A stretch of DNA of 64,000 nucleotides from Treponema sp. (GCA_017449265.1 JAFSJW010000060.1:38970-102969), one strand, 5' to 3'. Shown: positions 17,525-27,032, counted from the first letter of the stretch. Program-made: numbers and translations. The notes: generated by a model from the sequence alone, not told the origin.

Positions 17525-19891
17525 ATGGAATTTACACAAGAATCAATCGACGCGCTCAGTGTGAACGAAGTCGAAATTATGAAAAAAATCGCTGAGGAGC
17601 TGAACATCCGTGTCGCTCAGGTCAGCGCAGTTATCAGTCTGGTGAATGAAGGATGCACTATTCCTTTCATTTCTCGCTACCGCAAAGAAAAGCACGATAA
17701 TCTGAACGAAGTGCAGGTTACTGATTGTGACCACTTGTTCAAATCATATAAGAACCTTGAGGAACGACGGCTTGAAATAGTCAGGGGCATTTTCTCACAG
17801 GGAAAACTCACCGACTCGCTTTATAACGCCGCAATGAACGCAAAAACACTTACAGAGCTTGAAGATTTGTGGGCTCCGTTCAAGAAAAAGAAGAAGACAC
17901 GCGGAATGGTTGCCGCCGAAAAAGGTCTTGAGCCGCTCGCAGATTTCATCATCGCAGAAAACGATGATGCTGCAGTTGAGAAAGAAGCTGAGAAATACAT
18001 TAAGACCGACAATGAGGACAAAGCCCTCAATGTTGAGACAGTAAAAGCCGCCATTGACGGAGCAAAGGACATTATCGCCGAGCGAACGAGCCAGGACAGC
18101 ACGAACAGAAGCGATGTGCATGACCTTTACATGGCTTCCGGCACAATCGAAACGAAAGGAATCGTGCCGGAGGGACAGGATGCGGCCGTAGCAGAAAAAA
18201 CATCAACTTACAAGATGTACTGGGACTACTCAGAGCCTTTGAATCAGGTCAAACCGCACAGAATTCTTGCTATAAACCGTGCCGAGCGCGAGAACGCTCT
18301 TTCGGTCAATATCGATGTTCCTGTTGACGATGCGGTCAAAATGCTCCAGAAAAAAGTCAAAATATCGAACAAATATCATTCGGACGCAATCGAGGACGGA
18401 CTTGTGCGCCTTCTTTCACCTGCCGTAGTGCGCGAAATCAGGAGCGATGAAACAGATGCCGCCGATGACCACGGAATCTCCCTCTTCTCCGAGAATCTCC
18501 GCAATCTTCTTCTTACGCAGCCAATCAAAGGAAGCCGCGTACTCGGAATTGACCCTGGAATCCGTACTGGTACTAAATGCGCCGCGCTCGATGAAACAGG
18601 AAAATACCTTGGCTACTTCAAGATTTTCCAAGTTCAGAACCCCGACGACGCATACAATCAGCTCAACAGCGCAATCGACAAGTACGACATTCAGGTTGTT
18701 GCCGTCGGAAACGGAACTGGTTCTCCAGAAGTTCAGGCTCTCGTGGCAAAAGTCATAAGCGACAACTATGCTAACTCGGATGTAAAGTACACGGTCGTCG
18801 ATGAGTCAGGAGCGTCGGTCTACTCCGCAAGCCCTGTTGCCACGGAGGAATTCCCAGACCTTGACCTTACGATTCGCGGTGCAATCTCAATGGGACGACG
18901 CTTGCAGGATCCGCTCGCAGAGCTTGTAAAAATTGACCCTAAAGCTATCGGCGTAGGTCTTTATCAGCACGACGTAAACCAGAAAAAGCTCGCAGAGCAG
19001 CTTGATGAAGTCGTAGGAAGCGTAGTCAACCAAGTCGGCGTAAACCTGAACACGGCTTCATACATGCTTTTGAAATATGTTTCAGGAATCAACGCATCCC
19101 TTGCAAAGAAAATCGTAAAGTTCCGCGACGAGAACGGAAAAATCACAAGCAGAGAAGATTTGAAGAAAGTTCCAGGTCTTGGGCCAAAGGCTTTCGAGCA
19201 GTGCGCGGGCTTTTTGAAAATTGCCGAGAGCAAAGACCCGCTCGACAACACATGGGTTCACCCGGAGAATTACGCCGTAGCGCGCGAAGTTCTTTCTTAT
19301 GTTCAGGCAAAAAAATCAGTTCCATCCGATGTGAAAAAATCTTTGCTTGAGAAGTATTCTATCGGTGACACAACGCTGAACGACATTATCGACGAGCTTG
19401 GGAAACCGAACCGCGACCCGCGCGACGGTTATCCGGCACCAATCATGCAAAAAGGCGTAGTCAAGTTCGAAGATTTGAGCGAAGGAATGAAGGTCACAGG
19501 AAAAATCAAGAATGTAGTTGATTTCGGCGCATTCGTTGATATTGGTCTTCACGAAACAGCTCTTATCCATGTTTCGGAACTTTCTGACAACTTTGTTTCA
19601 GACCCAATGGATGTAATCAAAGTTGGCGATGTGAAAGAATTCACAATCATCGCGCTGGACAAAGACCGCATGAGAATCTCGCTCTCGCTTAAAAGCGACG
19701 CTTCGTCAAGACTCGGAACTACGAACGAAGGAAAAAAACCTTCCGGAAAGAAAGTCGTAGTAGTCAAGAAAGGCGGAGCTGCATCTCTCAACGGAAAGCA
19801 AGGCGACCGCCCGAGAAGAGAAAACCTCGGCTCAAGCGACGGTATGTCATACAACCCGTTTGCGGCAGCTTTCGCAAAAATGAAGAAATAA
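17525..19891 (+). CDS. tex: Tex-like transcription accessory protein with S1 RNA-binding domain
   Basis: Tex is a conserved nucleic-acid-binding protein thought to act on transcription. The 788-residue protein has the N-terminal helical region (AEELNIRVAQVSAVISLV, GCTIPFISRYRKEKHDNL) and a YqgF-like RNase H fold domain beginning GIDPGIRTGTKCAALDE. Helix-hairpin-helix repeats include KKVPGLGPKAFEQCAGFL. An S1 domain at about 650-725 (GKIKNVVDFGAFVDIGL, ALIHVSELS) precedes a basic, glycine-rich tail. The start gives about 18 residues more than many homologues and lacks a ribosome binding site, so an internal Met (MKKIAEELNIR) is also possible. A perfect 13-bp hairpin follows the stop. Confidence 0.94.
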   Translation: MEFTQESIDALSVNEVEIMKKIAEELNIRVAQVSAVISLVNEGCTIPFISRYRKEKHDNLNEVQVTDCDHLFKSYKNLEERRLEIVRGIFSQGKLTDSLYNAAMNAKTLTELEDLWAPFKKKKKTRGMVAAEKGLEPLADFIIAENDDAAVEKEAEKYIKTDNEDKALNVETVKAAIDGAKDIIAERTSQDSTNRSDVHDLYMASGTIETKGIVPEGQDAAVAEKTSTYKMYWDYSEPLNQVKPHRILAINRAERENALSVNIDVPVDDAVKMLQKKVKISNKYHSDAIEDGLVRLLSPAVVREIRSDETDAADDHGISLFSENLRNLLLTQPIKGSRVLGIDPGIRTGTKCAALDETGKYLGYFKIFQVQNPDDAYNQLNSAIDKYDIQVVAVGNGTGSPEVQALVAKVISDNYANSDVKYTVVDESGASVYSASPVATEEFPDLDLTIRGAISMGRRLQDPLAELVKIDPKAIGVGLYQHDVNQKKLAEQLDEVVGSVVNQVGVNLNTASYMLLKYVSGINASLAKKIVKFRDENGKITSREDLKKVPGLGPKAFEQCAGFLKIAESKDPLDNTWVHPENYAVAREVLSYVQAKKSVPSDVKKSLLEKYSIGDTTLNDIIDELGKPNRDPRDGYPAPIMQKGVVKFEDLSEGMKVTGKIKNVVDFGAFVDIGLHETALIHVSELSDNFVSDPMDVIKVGDVKEFTIIALDKDRMRISLSLKSDASSRLGTTNEGKKPSGKKVVVVKKGGAASLNGKQGDRPRRENLGSSDGMSYNPFAAAFAKMKK

Positions 19892-19899
19892 CGATTCAC

Positions 19900-19936
19900 G
19901 GAGGCGGTCATTGAGTCTGTCGAAATGACCGCCTCC
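19900..19936 (+). terminator. hairpin after tex, member of a dispersed palindrome family
   Basis: GGAGGCGGTCATT pairs perfectly with AATGACCGCCTCC around an 11-base loop of the form GAGTCTGTCGA. There is no T-run, so termination strength is uncertain. The same loop theme recurs in other spacers of the window (see findings). Confidence 0.6.
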
Positions 19937-20308
19937 ATTATCATAGGCTTAGATTTACAATTCGGCGGGAATTTCAGCAACTTGGCGATTCATGTATTAG
20001 GATATGGTTGTTTAATTGCCGGAGCAGCCATTTATGCAAATAACATAGATGATGAATATAATTACAGAGGAAAACTAGAAAAAGACAACTCTGGAAAAAG
20101 AAACGTCGGAATAGCACTTATCTCAAGTGCCTCGGCAATATGTTTGGGCGGAACAATAGGTGGCTGTATCCGTCCGTGGAGATATGCGAATGAATACAAC
20201 AAAAATCTCACATCAGCATTGAACGGTAAGAAAGTTTCCGTAAACTTCGCACCTGTCATAGACCCAATCGGGAAAAACTACGGGCTTATCGCAAAGCTGA
20301 GTTTCTAG
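19925..20308 (+). CDS. hypothetical membrane-associated protein fragment
   Basis: The frame is open from the tex stop. The first ATG falls inside the terminator-like hairpin and has no ribosome binding site, so this is probably the 3' part of a broken gene. The 127 residues include two hydrophobic stretches (HVLGYGCLIAGAAIYA and ALISSASAICLGGTIGG). The end, FAPVIDPIGKNYGLIAKLSF, looks like an outer-membrane strand finishing in Phe. This recalls small spirochaete surface proteins, but I cannot name a family. No partner genes suggest a role. Confidence 0.35.
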   Translation: MTASIIIGLDLQFGGNFSNLAIHVLGYGCLIAGAAIYANNIDDEYNYRGKLEKDNSGKRNVGIALISSASAICLGGTIGGCIRPWRYANEYNKNLTSALNGKKVSVNFAPVIDPIGKNYGLIAKLSF

Positions 20309-20370
20309 AAATATTTTTTAATCTGCGGAATGAGCAAATGATGCCCCCAATAGGCTATTTAAAAATAACT

Positions 20371-20395
20371 ACACCTTTCGCCGTTACGCTACTTC
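20371..20395. repeat. left copy of a direct repeat flanking the toxin-antitoxin pair
   Basis: Twenty-five bases beginning ACACCTTTCG match those at 20979-21003 at 22 positions. The two copies bracket the YoeB-type module, which suggests it arrived, or could leave, by recombination between them. Confidence 0.5.
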
Positions 20396-20476
20396 GAACA
20401 AATATTATCAGTTTTCACCTTTTCACTTTCCGTTTTCAGTTTCCAAACACTTCCTTCGTAATCGCCAGAGACAGAG

Positions 20477-20731
20477 TTAATAATGATAACGGCAAGAGAC
20501 AATCAAAATTGTGTCCTGTTCGACTTTATAAACAAGCCTGTGTTCTTCTGTAATTCTGCGTGACCAATAACCAGCGAGTTCATGTTTTAGCGGTTCTGGT
20601 TTTCCTGTACCAGTAAACGGCATACGCATAATTTCTTTTATAAGGGCATTTGTTTTCTTGAAAACGGACTTTTCATTTGTCGCCCAATACTGATAATCTT
20701 CAAAGGCTGTTGGTGTAAAAGAAATTATCAT
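20477..20731 (-). CDS. yoeB: Txe/YoeB-family addiction module toxin
   Basis: This 84-residue protein matches the YoeB type of RelE-fold ribosome-dependent mRNA endonucleases. Seen are FTPTAFEDYQYW, LIKEIMRMPFTGTGKPEPLK, SRRITEEHRLVYKV and the C-terminal RYHY that carries the catalytic His-Tyr pair. The length is standard. Its start overlaps the end of the antitoxin gene by four bases (ATGA), so translation is coupled. The catalytic residues are intact, so the toxin should be active. In such modules the antitoxin-toxin complex normally represses its own promoter. Confidence 0.92.
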   Translation of the reverse strand: MIISFTPTAFEDYQYWATNEKSVFKKTNALIKEIMRMPFTGTGKPEPLKHELAGYWSRRITEEHRLVYKVEQDTILIVSCRYHY

Positions 20732-20952
20732 AGAGTATCTTCCGCAACAGTAATAAGATTCTCATGTTTTTCTGCTTCTTGAATAGATTTTAACAAATGA
20801 TTTTTGTTCGCCTCTGATGAAAGCAAATAGTCAGTTTCATCAGGAATTTCGCGAATATTAATTTCTATCTCTTTATTTTTGAATATCGCCTGAATTGAGC
20901 GAATAAAATCGATTGTCAATTCTGATGGCCGCATTGTATAAGTACCAACCAT
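20728..20952 (-). CDS. antitoxin of the YoeB-type module
   Basis: This 74-residue acidic protein is encoded immediately before the toxin and overlaps it by four bases. Its C-terminal half (ETDYLLSSEANKNHLLKSIQ) matches the YefM region that wraps the toxin. The N-terminal half is not a typical YefM DNA-binding fold, so the antitoxin seems divergent. An AGGAGG Shine-Dalgarno sequence lies seven bases before the ATG at 20952, stronger than anything before the toxin, as expected when antitoxin must exceed toxin. Confidence 0.85.
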   Translation of the reverse strand: MVGTYTMRPSELTIDFIRSIQAIFKNKEIEINIREIPDETDYLLSSEANKNHLLKSIQEAEKHENLITVAEDTL

Positions 20953-20978
20953 AACCGCCTCCTTGAAAAAATTATACT

Positions 20979-21003
20979 ACACCTTTCGTCATTCCGCTAC
21001 TTC
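20979..21003. repeat. right copy of a direct repeat flanking the toxin-antitoxin pair
   Basis: This is the partner of the repeat at 20371-20395, identical at 22 of 25 positions. It lies just upstream of the antitoxin gene, beyond its ribosome binding site. Confidence 0.5.
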
Positions 21004-21073
21004 AGCTTTCCGCACAGGTCTAATATTCCTAAACTTTTGAGGCTGGAGCTTTTTTCTGCCTCAAAGTCCTAGT

Positions 21074-22627
21074 CTACATTTTTACATATTCGTATTTTCC
21101 AAGAGAGCGTTCTTTTTGATTTTTTAGCGAGAACGAGAAATACTCCGCCACCGCATATGGTTTTCCGCTATCAATCCATGATTTTATGTCAGAAGGGATT
21201 TTTTTCTTCCCCAAGAATTTTTGAACCTGCTTGTTTCTGGAAGATTTTGGGTCAGAATGAAGTTTTATAAAACGAACATCATCCCCGCTCAAAATATTCT
21301 CCGCGTCAACATAAAGCCCGTTCAGAACTTCACCGCCGCTTGCGGCACTGCGGACAGAGAACCTGCGTACCCCTGAATCTTCCCCGCAATCACGAACCTC
21401 AAACTTTCCGTCGGCGGAAACTATTCTGAACGAGTTGTTTTTCGCAAGCTGCTCGGAAATGCTCATAAAAGCAAAATTATCGCACTCGCCTGAATTCAGC
21501 GCGGATTCTACGGACGAAGGTTTTCCTGCCAAAAATCGGCACAAAAGGCCCGCTGACTGGTCATAGAAAAAATCTATGCGGGCAAGATTACCAAAATCAC
21601 AGCATGGGGAAAGGCATTTCTGGGAGATTTTCGTCCATGAAGAAGAAGCGTTGAATTTTTTTGAATAATTTCCTTTCGATTTTTCAAACGGCATTCCGTC
21701 ATCATATCCTATTATATAAGAAGAAATTTTTTCCATTATTTTGTCTTTTTCCGCATCGCGGGCTTTTATGTCGCCTGAGCGTACTTCAAAAACATAGAAT
21801 CCCATAAGCACATCGCCGCCGTAATTTGCAGAAAAGCCCGCAGTAAGCGGAAGAAAACCAATTTCAGGACGGTTTTCCGCGCGCTCGAACGAACCGCTTT
21901 CAGGAAGTCTTGCAATCAGAACGGATTTTTGTTCAGAAAAAGAAAAGCATTTCAAATCATCGAAAGAGATTTTCTCGGAAGAAAAAGGTTTTTCATCGGA
22001 AGAAAACTTTATCCTCGGGTTTTCGCGCTCAATGAAGTACTTGCTTTCTGGGTTCACCGCGCTGAGCGTGCTGTCAGAGAAACCAAAAAATTCCGGGTCA
22101 TCGGAAAGAAAAATATATGAGACTACGCCAACACCATCTTTTATGAAAAAATACTGATAGGCATAATTTTTGAAAAGCTCCTTGCAAGCTGATTTTTCGA
22201 TTAAATCAGTACGGTAGGCAGAAGTTGCGTTCACGCGGTAAGAAACTTGCTCGGACGATATGTCGAAGATTTCAGGAAGAGTATTTTTTGGCTCAGACGA
22301 AAAAACATTTCTGCGCAATGATTCCACGCATGAAGCGTAGCGCGATGCCCGCTCGTTTTCAGGGATTCCGTTGTCTTTCATGGCGTAGAGCCTTACTTCG
22401 CCAAAATGTCCGTTGAATTCGAGCTTGTAGCTTTTTGACACAAACGAGCCGGGGTAAGATTCCTTGGGATTCACGATTTTTGCCCAAGACTCAGGAATGT
22501 TAAGCTCCAGCGCAAAACTTCCCTCCGCGCGGGAAAGAAGCGAATCATCTGCAGCTGGCAATACTGCGGCAACAAAAAAACATAATGCGGCGGAAAAAAC
22601 CGCGCGAAGAAAATGATTTTTTTCCAT
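21074..22627 (-). CDS. secreted protein of unknown function
   Basis: This 517-residue protein has a clear signal peptide: a basic start, a hydrophobic core (LRAVFSAALCFFVAAVLPA) and likely cleavage after AAD or before DDSLLS. There is no lipobox cysteine at the site and no later membrane helix. The rest is rich in Ser, Phe and Glu with alternating strand-like segments and few cysteines. Two halves share a pattern (LELNIPESWAKI near the start and KKFNASSSWTKI at mid-length), which suggests a duplicated domain. I do not recognise the family. It is divergent from the membrane protein at 22739. Confidence 0.7.
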   Translation of the reverse strand: MEKNHFLRAVFSAALCFFVAAVLPAADDSLLSRAEGSFALELNIPESWAKIVNPKESYPGSFVSKSYKLEFNGHFGEVRLYAMKDNGIPENERASRYASCVESLRRNVFSSEPKNTLPEIFDISSEQVSYRVNATSAYRTDLIEKSACKELFKNYAYQYFFIKDGVGVVSYIFLSDDPEFFGFSDSTLSAVNPESKYFIERENPRIKFSSDEKPFSSEKISFDDLKCFSFSEQKSVLIARLPESGSFERAENRPEIGFLPLTAGFSANYGGDVLMGFYVFEVRSGDIKARDAEKDKIMEKISSYIIGYDDGMPFEKSKGNYSKKFNASSSWTKISQKCLSPCCDFGNLARIDFFYDQSAGLLCRFLAGKPSSVESALNSGECDNFAFMSISEQLAKNNSFRIVSADGKFEVRDCGEDSGVRRFSVRSAASGGEVLNGLYVDAENILSGDDVRFIKLHSDPKSSRNKQVQKFLGKKKIPSDIKSWIDSGKPYAVAEYFSFSLKNQKERSLGKYEYVKM

Positions 22628-22738
22628 GCCGAAAAGTATACCAAAATATAGCGAATATGTGTAAGTAAATCGGTAATTTTTGAGAATTCGCTGAGTTTAT
22701 TGCTAATCAGTGATATATTGTGATATTCTTTAGAAATT

Positions 22739-23800
22739 ATGAATAAATATGCAAAAAGATATTTTATTGACGCTCTTGGCGGAATGGCACAAGGACTTTT
22801 CGCCTCGCTCCTTGTCGGAACGATTGTAAAAACAATCGGACAGCAGCTTCTCCGTCTTTCAGAGAACGCCGCGTTTACTTTTCTTGTCAACGCAGGTAAT
22901 TTCTGTACGGATGCGCATGTCGTAGGCGCGGCTATGGCCGTTGGAATCGGTTTTGCGATGGGCTGCCACGCTCTCGTTCTTTTTTCTCTCGTGGCAGTAG
23001 GTTCTGCCGCGAATGTGACTGGTGGCGCAGGAGGTCCTCTTGCGGTTCTTATAATCGCAGTTGCTGCCGCTGAGATTGGTTCTCTCGTAAGCAAAAAGAC
23101 AAAAGTTGATATAATCGTAACGCCGCTCGTAACGATTCTTTCAGGTGCGCTTCTCACCGTCCTTACCGCAAAATGGATTGGTCTTGCGGCAAACAAATTC
23201 GGAGATTTGATTGTGTGGGCAACCACGCTCAAACCGTTCCTTATGGGAGTGCTTATTTCCGTAATCGTAGGTATTGTCCTTACGCTTCCCATTTCTTCCG
23301 CCGCAATCTGCGCGGCTCTTGGGCTTACAGGACTTGCAGGAGGAGCTGCGGTGGCTGGGTGCTCGGCTCAGATGATTGGGTTCGCAATCCTTTCTTTCCG
23401 CGAGAACCGCTGGGGCGGACTTTTGTCGCAAGGTTTGGGAACATCTATGCTCCAAATGCCGAACATCGTAAAAAACCCGAAAATCTGGATTCCGCCCACG
23501 CTCGCTTCCGCAATCACAGGACCTATTGCGACTTGCATTTTCAAGCTGGAGATGAACGGAGCCGCGGTTTCGTCCGGAATGGGAACTTGCGGGCTTGTAG
23601 GCCAAATCGGAGTAATAACAGGCTGGTTCACGCCTTCTGAGGTTGCTGCTCGCCACGGAGCTACGGCAATGTCCCCGACTGCCTTAGACTGGCTCGGGCT
23701 TGTCCTTATCTGCTTTGTTCTTCCTGGAGTTCTGAGCTGGGCATTCGGCCTTATGCTCAGAAAAATAGGCTGGATAAAAGAAGGCGATTTGACTTTGTAG
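22739..23800 (+). CDS. PTS EIIC-like membrane protein
   Basis: This 353-residue protein is highly hydrophobic, with about ten predicted membrane spans rich in Gly and Ala. Its beginning, FIDALGGMAQGLFASLLVGTI, and segments such as ITGPIATCIFKLEMNGAAVS and GMGTCGLVGQ match the PTS_EIIC_2 family, annotated as a putative sugar-PTS permease subunit. No EIIA, EIIB or HPr gene is nearby and no cytoplasmic phospho-domain is attached. A PTS role is therefore by family name only, and some members may be simple transporters. The ATG has only a weak ribosome binding site. Confidence 0.83.
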   Translation: MNKYAKRYFIDALGGMAQGLFASLLVGTIVKTIGQQLLRLSENAAFTFLVNAGNFCTDAHVVGAAMAVGIGFAMGCHALVLFSLVAVGSAANVTGGAGGPLAVLIIAVAAAEIGSLVSKKTKVDIIVTPLVTILSGALLTVLTAKWIGLAANKFGDLIVWATTLKPFLMGVLISVIVGIVLTLPISSAAICAALGLTGLAGGAAVAGCSAQMIGFAILSFRENRWGGLLSQGLGTSMLQMPNIVKNPKIWIPPTLASAITGPIATCIFKLEMNGAAVSSGMGTCGLVGQIGVITGWFTPSEVAARHGATAMSPTALDWLGLVLICFVLPGVLSWAFGLMLRKIGWIKEGDLTL

Positions 23801-23823
23801 CCCGATTCTGTGGGGCGGAGATT

Positions 23824-23871
23824 GCGGTCATTGAGATTGTCTGACTTCGGACATCATGTCTGAATGACCGC
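23824..23871 (+). terminator. hairpin after the EIIC-like gene
   Basis: GCGGTCATT pairs with AATGACCGC around a 30-base loop that contains its own small palindrome (GACATCATGTC). The arms are the same as in the hairpin after tex. No T-run follows. Confidence 0.45.
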
Positions 23872-23914
23872 TGAAAGTGAAATCGGAAAGCTTTCGCCCC
23901 GCAAGGAGCATTTT

Positions 23915-26878
23915 CTACATAAGGTCGCTGAACGCGCCTTCCTCGAAAAGAGCTATGAATTTTTCCACAACTTTCGGGTCGAACTGAGTTCCTGAGCATT
24001 TTTTTATCTCGGAAACAATGTACCCAAGCTCCAGTTTTTTTCTGTACGGGCGCGTAGAGCTCATCGCATCGAACGCATCCGCCACGGCTATGATTCTTGC
24101 CACCCACGGGATTGACTCCCCGGAAAGACCTTTCGGATAGCCTTTTCCGTCGAACCGCTCGTGATGGTAATGCGCTCCCTGCGCAAGATTATCCTGCAAG
24201 TTCACATTTTTCAGAATTTCATATCCGCGCTGTGCATGGCTTTTCATTATGATAAACTCATCATCGTCAAGCTTTCCGGGCTTATTCAGAATCGCGTCAG
24301 GAATACTGATTTTTCCAATATCATGCAATAGCGCAACATTGTAGAATTCCTCAACAGTCGAGCTTGGTTCGCCCAGCTTTTCGGCAAGCATCTTAGTATA
24401 CTTGGCAACTCTGATTGAATGTCCGTTCGTGTATTTGTCTTTTCCGTCAACGCACTTGGCGAAAGCTCCGATAATCTTATTCGTGAATTCTTTTTCTTCC
24501 TGAGCTTTTTTCTGTATGCTTTTGATTTTCAGCCTGTAGAGAAAATAAAAAAGCATCGCAGAGCCTAGCCCTACGAGAATCCAGAACCATGCGAGCTGCC
24601 AGATATACGGATACATTATTATAGTAACAGGATTTACCATCTTGTTCTGAAGTCCGTCAATGTTTTTCGCATGAACAGAGAACTGATATGTTCCTGGTTT
24701 TAAATTCGTATACGACACTACGCGCGAATTTGACCAATCTGAATATGAGTCATCGAAATTTTGTAGCTTCGTGCTGAACACCAGTTTTTCTGGTGCAGCG
24801 AAATCAAGAGCCGTGTACTTTATTGAAAGCCTTTTTGCCGTTGGCGGAATTACGATTTTCTCGCCCTTGTACTCATAGACCTCGTTGTCTATAGAATACT
24901 TCTGGATTTTGATTTTTGGCGGAATCATTTTTTTATTGACCAAGTAAGGGTCATAAATCGCAAAGCCATCAACAAGAGTGAACCAAATTTTTCCGCTCGA
25001 GTCTTTTTCTGAATAGGCAGTCGATGTTGCGCCTCCAGTCACAAGACCATCCGTCTTTCCATAAATCTGTACCGAGAGCTTTGTCTTTTTCCCCGACGCA
25101 ATATCATCAAAATCCGTCATTGGGACAGAAAGAATTCCCTTGTTCGTGAGAATCCATGCCAATTCATTCTTGTCACAGATAATCTGGAATGCGCTGTCAG
25201 TTCCAAGTCCGTTTTTGGAGTTGAAATTTACAAAAGAGCCTGTTTCCTCAATGTACTGCGAAAGACCTGTTCCTGTTCCTACCCAGATTTTTCCTTCTAT
25301 ATCAAGGATTTTAAAAATCACATTTCCAGCAAGCCCCGTATCAGTATTGTAATTTTCTACGATTGCATTGTCTTTGAGAATGTAAATGCCTCCGCCGTTA
25401 GTTCCCACCCAAATCTGACTCTTTTTATCCTCGAACAACCACATTATGTAGTCATTGCTCATACCGTCCTTTTTATTCAGAAACGATACGCTTCCGTCCT
25501 TATGGATTATTGAAATTCCTTTGACAGTCCCAAAGTAGTAGTCGCCGCTACTTGATTTCATTGAGACTCTGCATCTTTCAGACAAGATTCCATCAGAAAC
25601 AGACCATATTTTTATGGTACCGTCAGGGCGCAAGCTGCACTGCGGTATTGTTTTTGAGAACGCGGATACAAGAATCTCCCCGTCATAAGTGCGTGTCACA
25701 TGGCGAACCCTAGTTCCCTTGTACATTTGTGTAAGTTCATTTTCCACGAACTCATTGTTTTTATAGCAGAGAACACCAGTATCAGTACCTATCCAAGTAA
25801 CATTCCGGGCTTTGTCCTCGCAGATAGCGTTGACGCTCACCCCGAGCGGAACTGTGCGGAATTTTCCGAAGCTCAGTTTTTGCAGGCCTCCCCTGTTCAG
25901 CCCAAGCCAAATGTTTCCTTCGTTGTCCTCAAGGATTGCGGTAATGCCGTTGTCGGAAAGACCTGTGCTTTTGTCATGGTAAGTGAATTTGCCGTCATGG
26001 ATTATTGTCAGCCCTGAATCGGAACAAATCCAGACATGGCCAGCCTCGTCAAACATGATTTCGTTCGGCACGGTTGCGGTGATTCCGTCATGCGAAATGT
26101 CATAGACTTTTTCCTGATTGTCTTTGAGTTTTACGACATAGTTGGGGCTTACCCCGAACCACAGCGCACCGGATTTGTCCTGATTTACTGAAAAAATGGC
26201 AGGGTCCGATATTTTTTTCAGCCCGTGGAACACTTCCAGCTTGTTGTTCTTTATGAAGAAAACCTCGTTTCTGTCTCCGGTCGTAATCCAGATTCTTTTT
26301 GAAGAGTCGCAAAAGAGATTTGAGACAACAAGCTTTTCCCGTCCCGTATCATGGACGCAAGGAGGAATTACGGCTTCGCCTGTCGGTGCTATATAGAAGA
26401 TTCCTGACGCAGTTCCTACCCAGATATTGTGGTCAAAATCCTCACAGATTGCATTTATTTTGTTGTTCGGAATTCCGTCCGCCTTTGTGTATTTGAATAT
26501 TTTTCCGTCCGGGGTAAGGCATGAGATTCCCTCATCGTTATGTCCTATCCAGATATTGTCCTTTGAGTCCTGAAAAAGTGCGTGCACAGAGGCAAAATCA
26601 TATTTTTCGTCAACGGAACGGTTGAAAACTGTGAATTCAATTCCGTCAAAGCGCACAAGTCCGTCATAAGTTCCTATGTATATATATCCGTCTCTGCCCT
26701 GCAAAAGAGCCGTAACCGACATTCCAGGAAGTCCGTCCTCGGTAGTCCATGTCTTTGAAACAAAGCGATTCAAAAATCCGTGGTCAGACGGAAATTTTCT
26801 TGATTCCTGTGCAAAAAAGATTGCAACGCAAAAAAAAGCAAGGAAAAATCTTGCGAAAACTTTTTTCATTTTATCCAT
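23915..26878 (-). CDS. beta-propeller sensor with Y_Y_Y domain and cytoplasmic HD-GYP phosphodiesterase
   Basis: This 987-residue membrane sensor has a signal sequence followed by a large extracytoplasmic two-component-regulator propeller built of repeats such as GYIYIGTYDGLVRFDG and NIWVGTASGIFYI. A Y_Y_Y-type Ig-like domain comes next (LPNFDDSYSDW-like strand, GTYQFSVHAKN), then one membrane helix (LAWFWILVGLGSAMLFYFLY) and an HD-GYP domain. All HD-GYP metal ligands are present: HDIGK, HAQRGYEIL, HHERFDGKGYP and DAFDAM. It should hydrolyse cyclic di-GMP in response to an external, perhaps polysaccharide-derived, signal; that signal is inference. The ATG at 26878 is preferred over an upstream TTG, and MKKVF at 26869 is another option. 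Confidence 0.9.
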   Translation of the reverse strand: MDKMKKVFARFFLAFFCVAIFFAQESRKFPSDHGFLNRFVSKTWTTEDGLPGMSVTALLQGRDGYIYIGTYDGLVRFDGIEFTVFNRSVDEKYDFASVHALFQDSKDNIWIGHNDEGISCLTPDGKIFKYTKADGIPNNKINAICEDFDHNIWVGTASGIFYIAPTGEAVIPPCVHDTGREKLVVSNLFCDSSKRIWITTGDRNEVFFIKNNKLEVFHGLKKISDPAIFSVNQDKSGALWFGVSPNYVVKLKDNQEKVYDISHDGITATVPNEIMFDEAGHVWICSDSGLTIIHDGKFTYHDKSTGLSDNGITAILEDNEGNIWLGLNRGGLQKLSFGKFRTVPLGVSVNAICEDKARNVTWIGTDTGVLCYKNNEFVENELTQMYKGTRVRHVTRTYDGEILVSAFSKTIPQCSLRPDGTIKIWSVSDGILSERCRVSMKSSSGDYYFGTVKGISIIHKDGSVSFLNKKDGMSNDYIMWLFEDKKSQIWVGTNGGGIYILKDNAIVENYNTDTGLAGNVIFKILDIEGKIWVGTGTGLSQYIEETGSFVNFNSKNGLGTDSAFQIICDKNELAWILTNKGILSVPMTDFDDIASGKKTKLSVQIYGKTDGLVTGGATSTAYSEKDSSGKIWFTLVDGFAIYDPYLVNKKMIPPKIKIQKYSIDNEVYEYKGEKIVIPPTAKRLSIKYTALDFAAPEKLVFSTKLQNFDDSYSDWSNSRVVSYTNLKPGTYQFSVHAKNIDGLQNKMVNPVTIIMYPYIWQLAWFWILVGLGSAMLFYFLYRLKIKSIQKKAQEEKEFTNKIIGAFAKCVDGKDKYTNGHSIRVAKYTKMLAEKLGEPSSTVEEFYNVALLHDIGKISIPDAILNKPGKLDDDEFIIMKSHAQRGYEILKNVNLQDNLAQGAHYHHERFDGKGYPKGLSGESIPWVARIIAVADAFDAMSSTRPYRKKLELGYIVSEIKKCSGTQFDPKVVEKFIALFEEGAFSDLM

Positions 26879-27032
26879 TATATTGAACAAATGCCTGTTA
26901 ACACAAGCAAAAGATACAAAAATCCATCAAAATCAATTTTAGGAATTTTTCTCTATCATTCCCAATTGATATTTTCGTCACGAATTTTGATATTATTTCT
27001 TATTTTTTTTATGCAATTTTCCCACATTTCAT

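Noticed and set aside
22471..23292. Long minus-strand frame opposite the start of the EIIC-like gene
   Set aside because: It is antisense to a clear membrane-protein gene; its Ala/Thr/Arg-rich content is what reversing Gly/Ala-rich codons produces.
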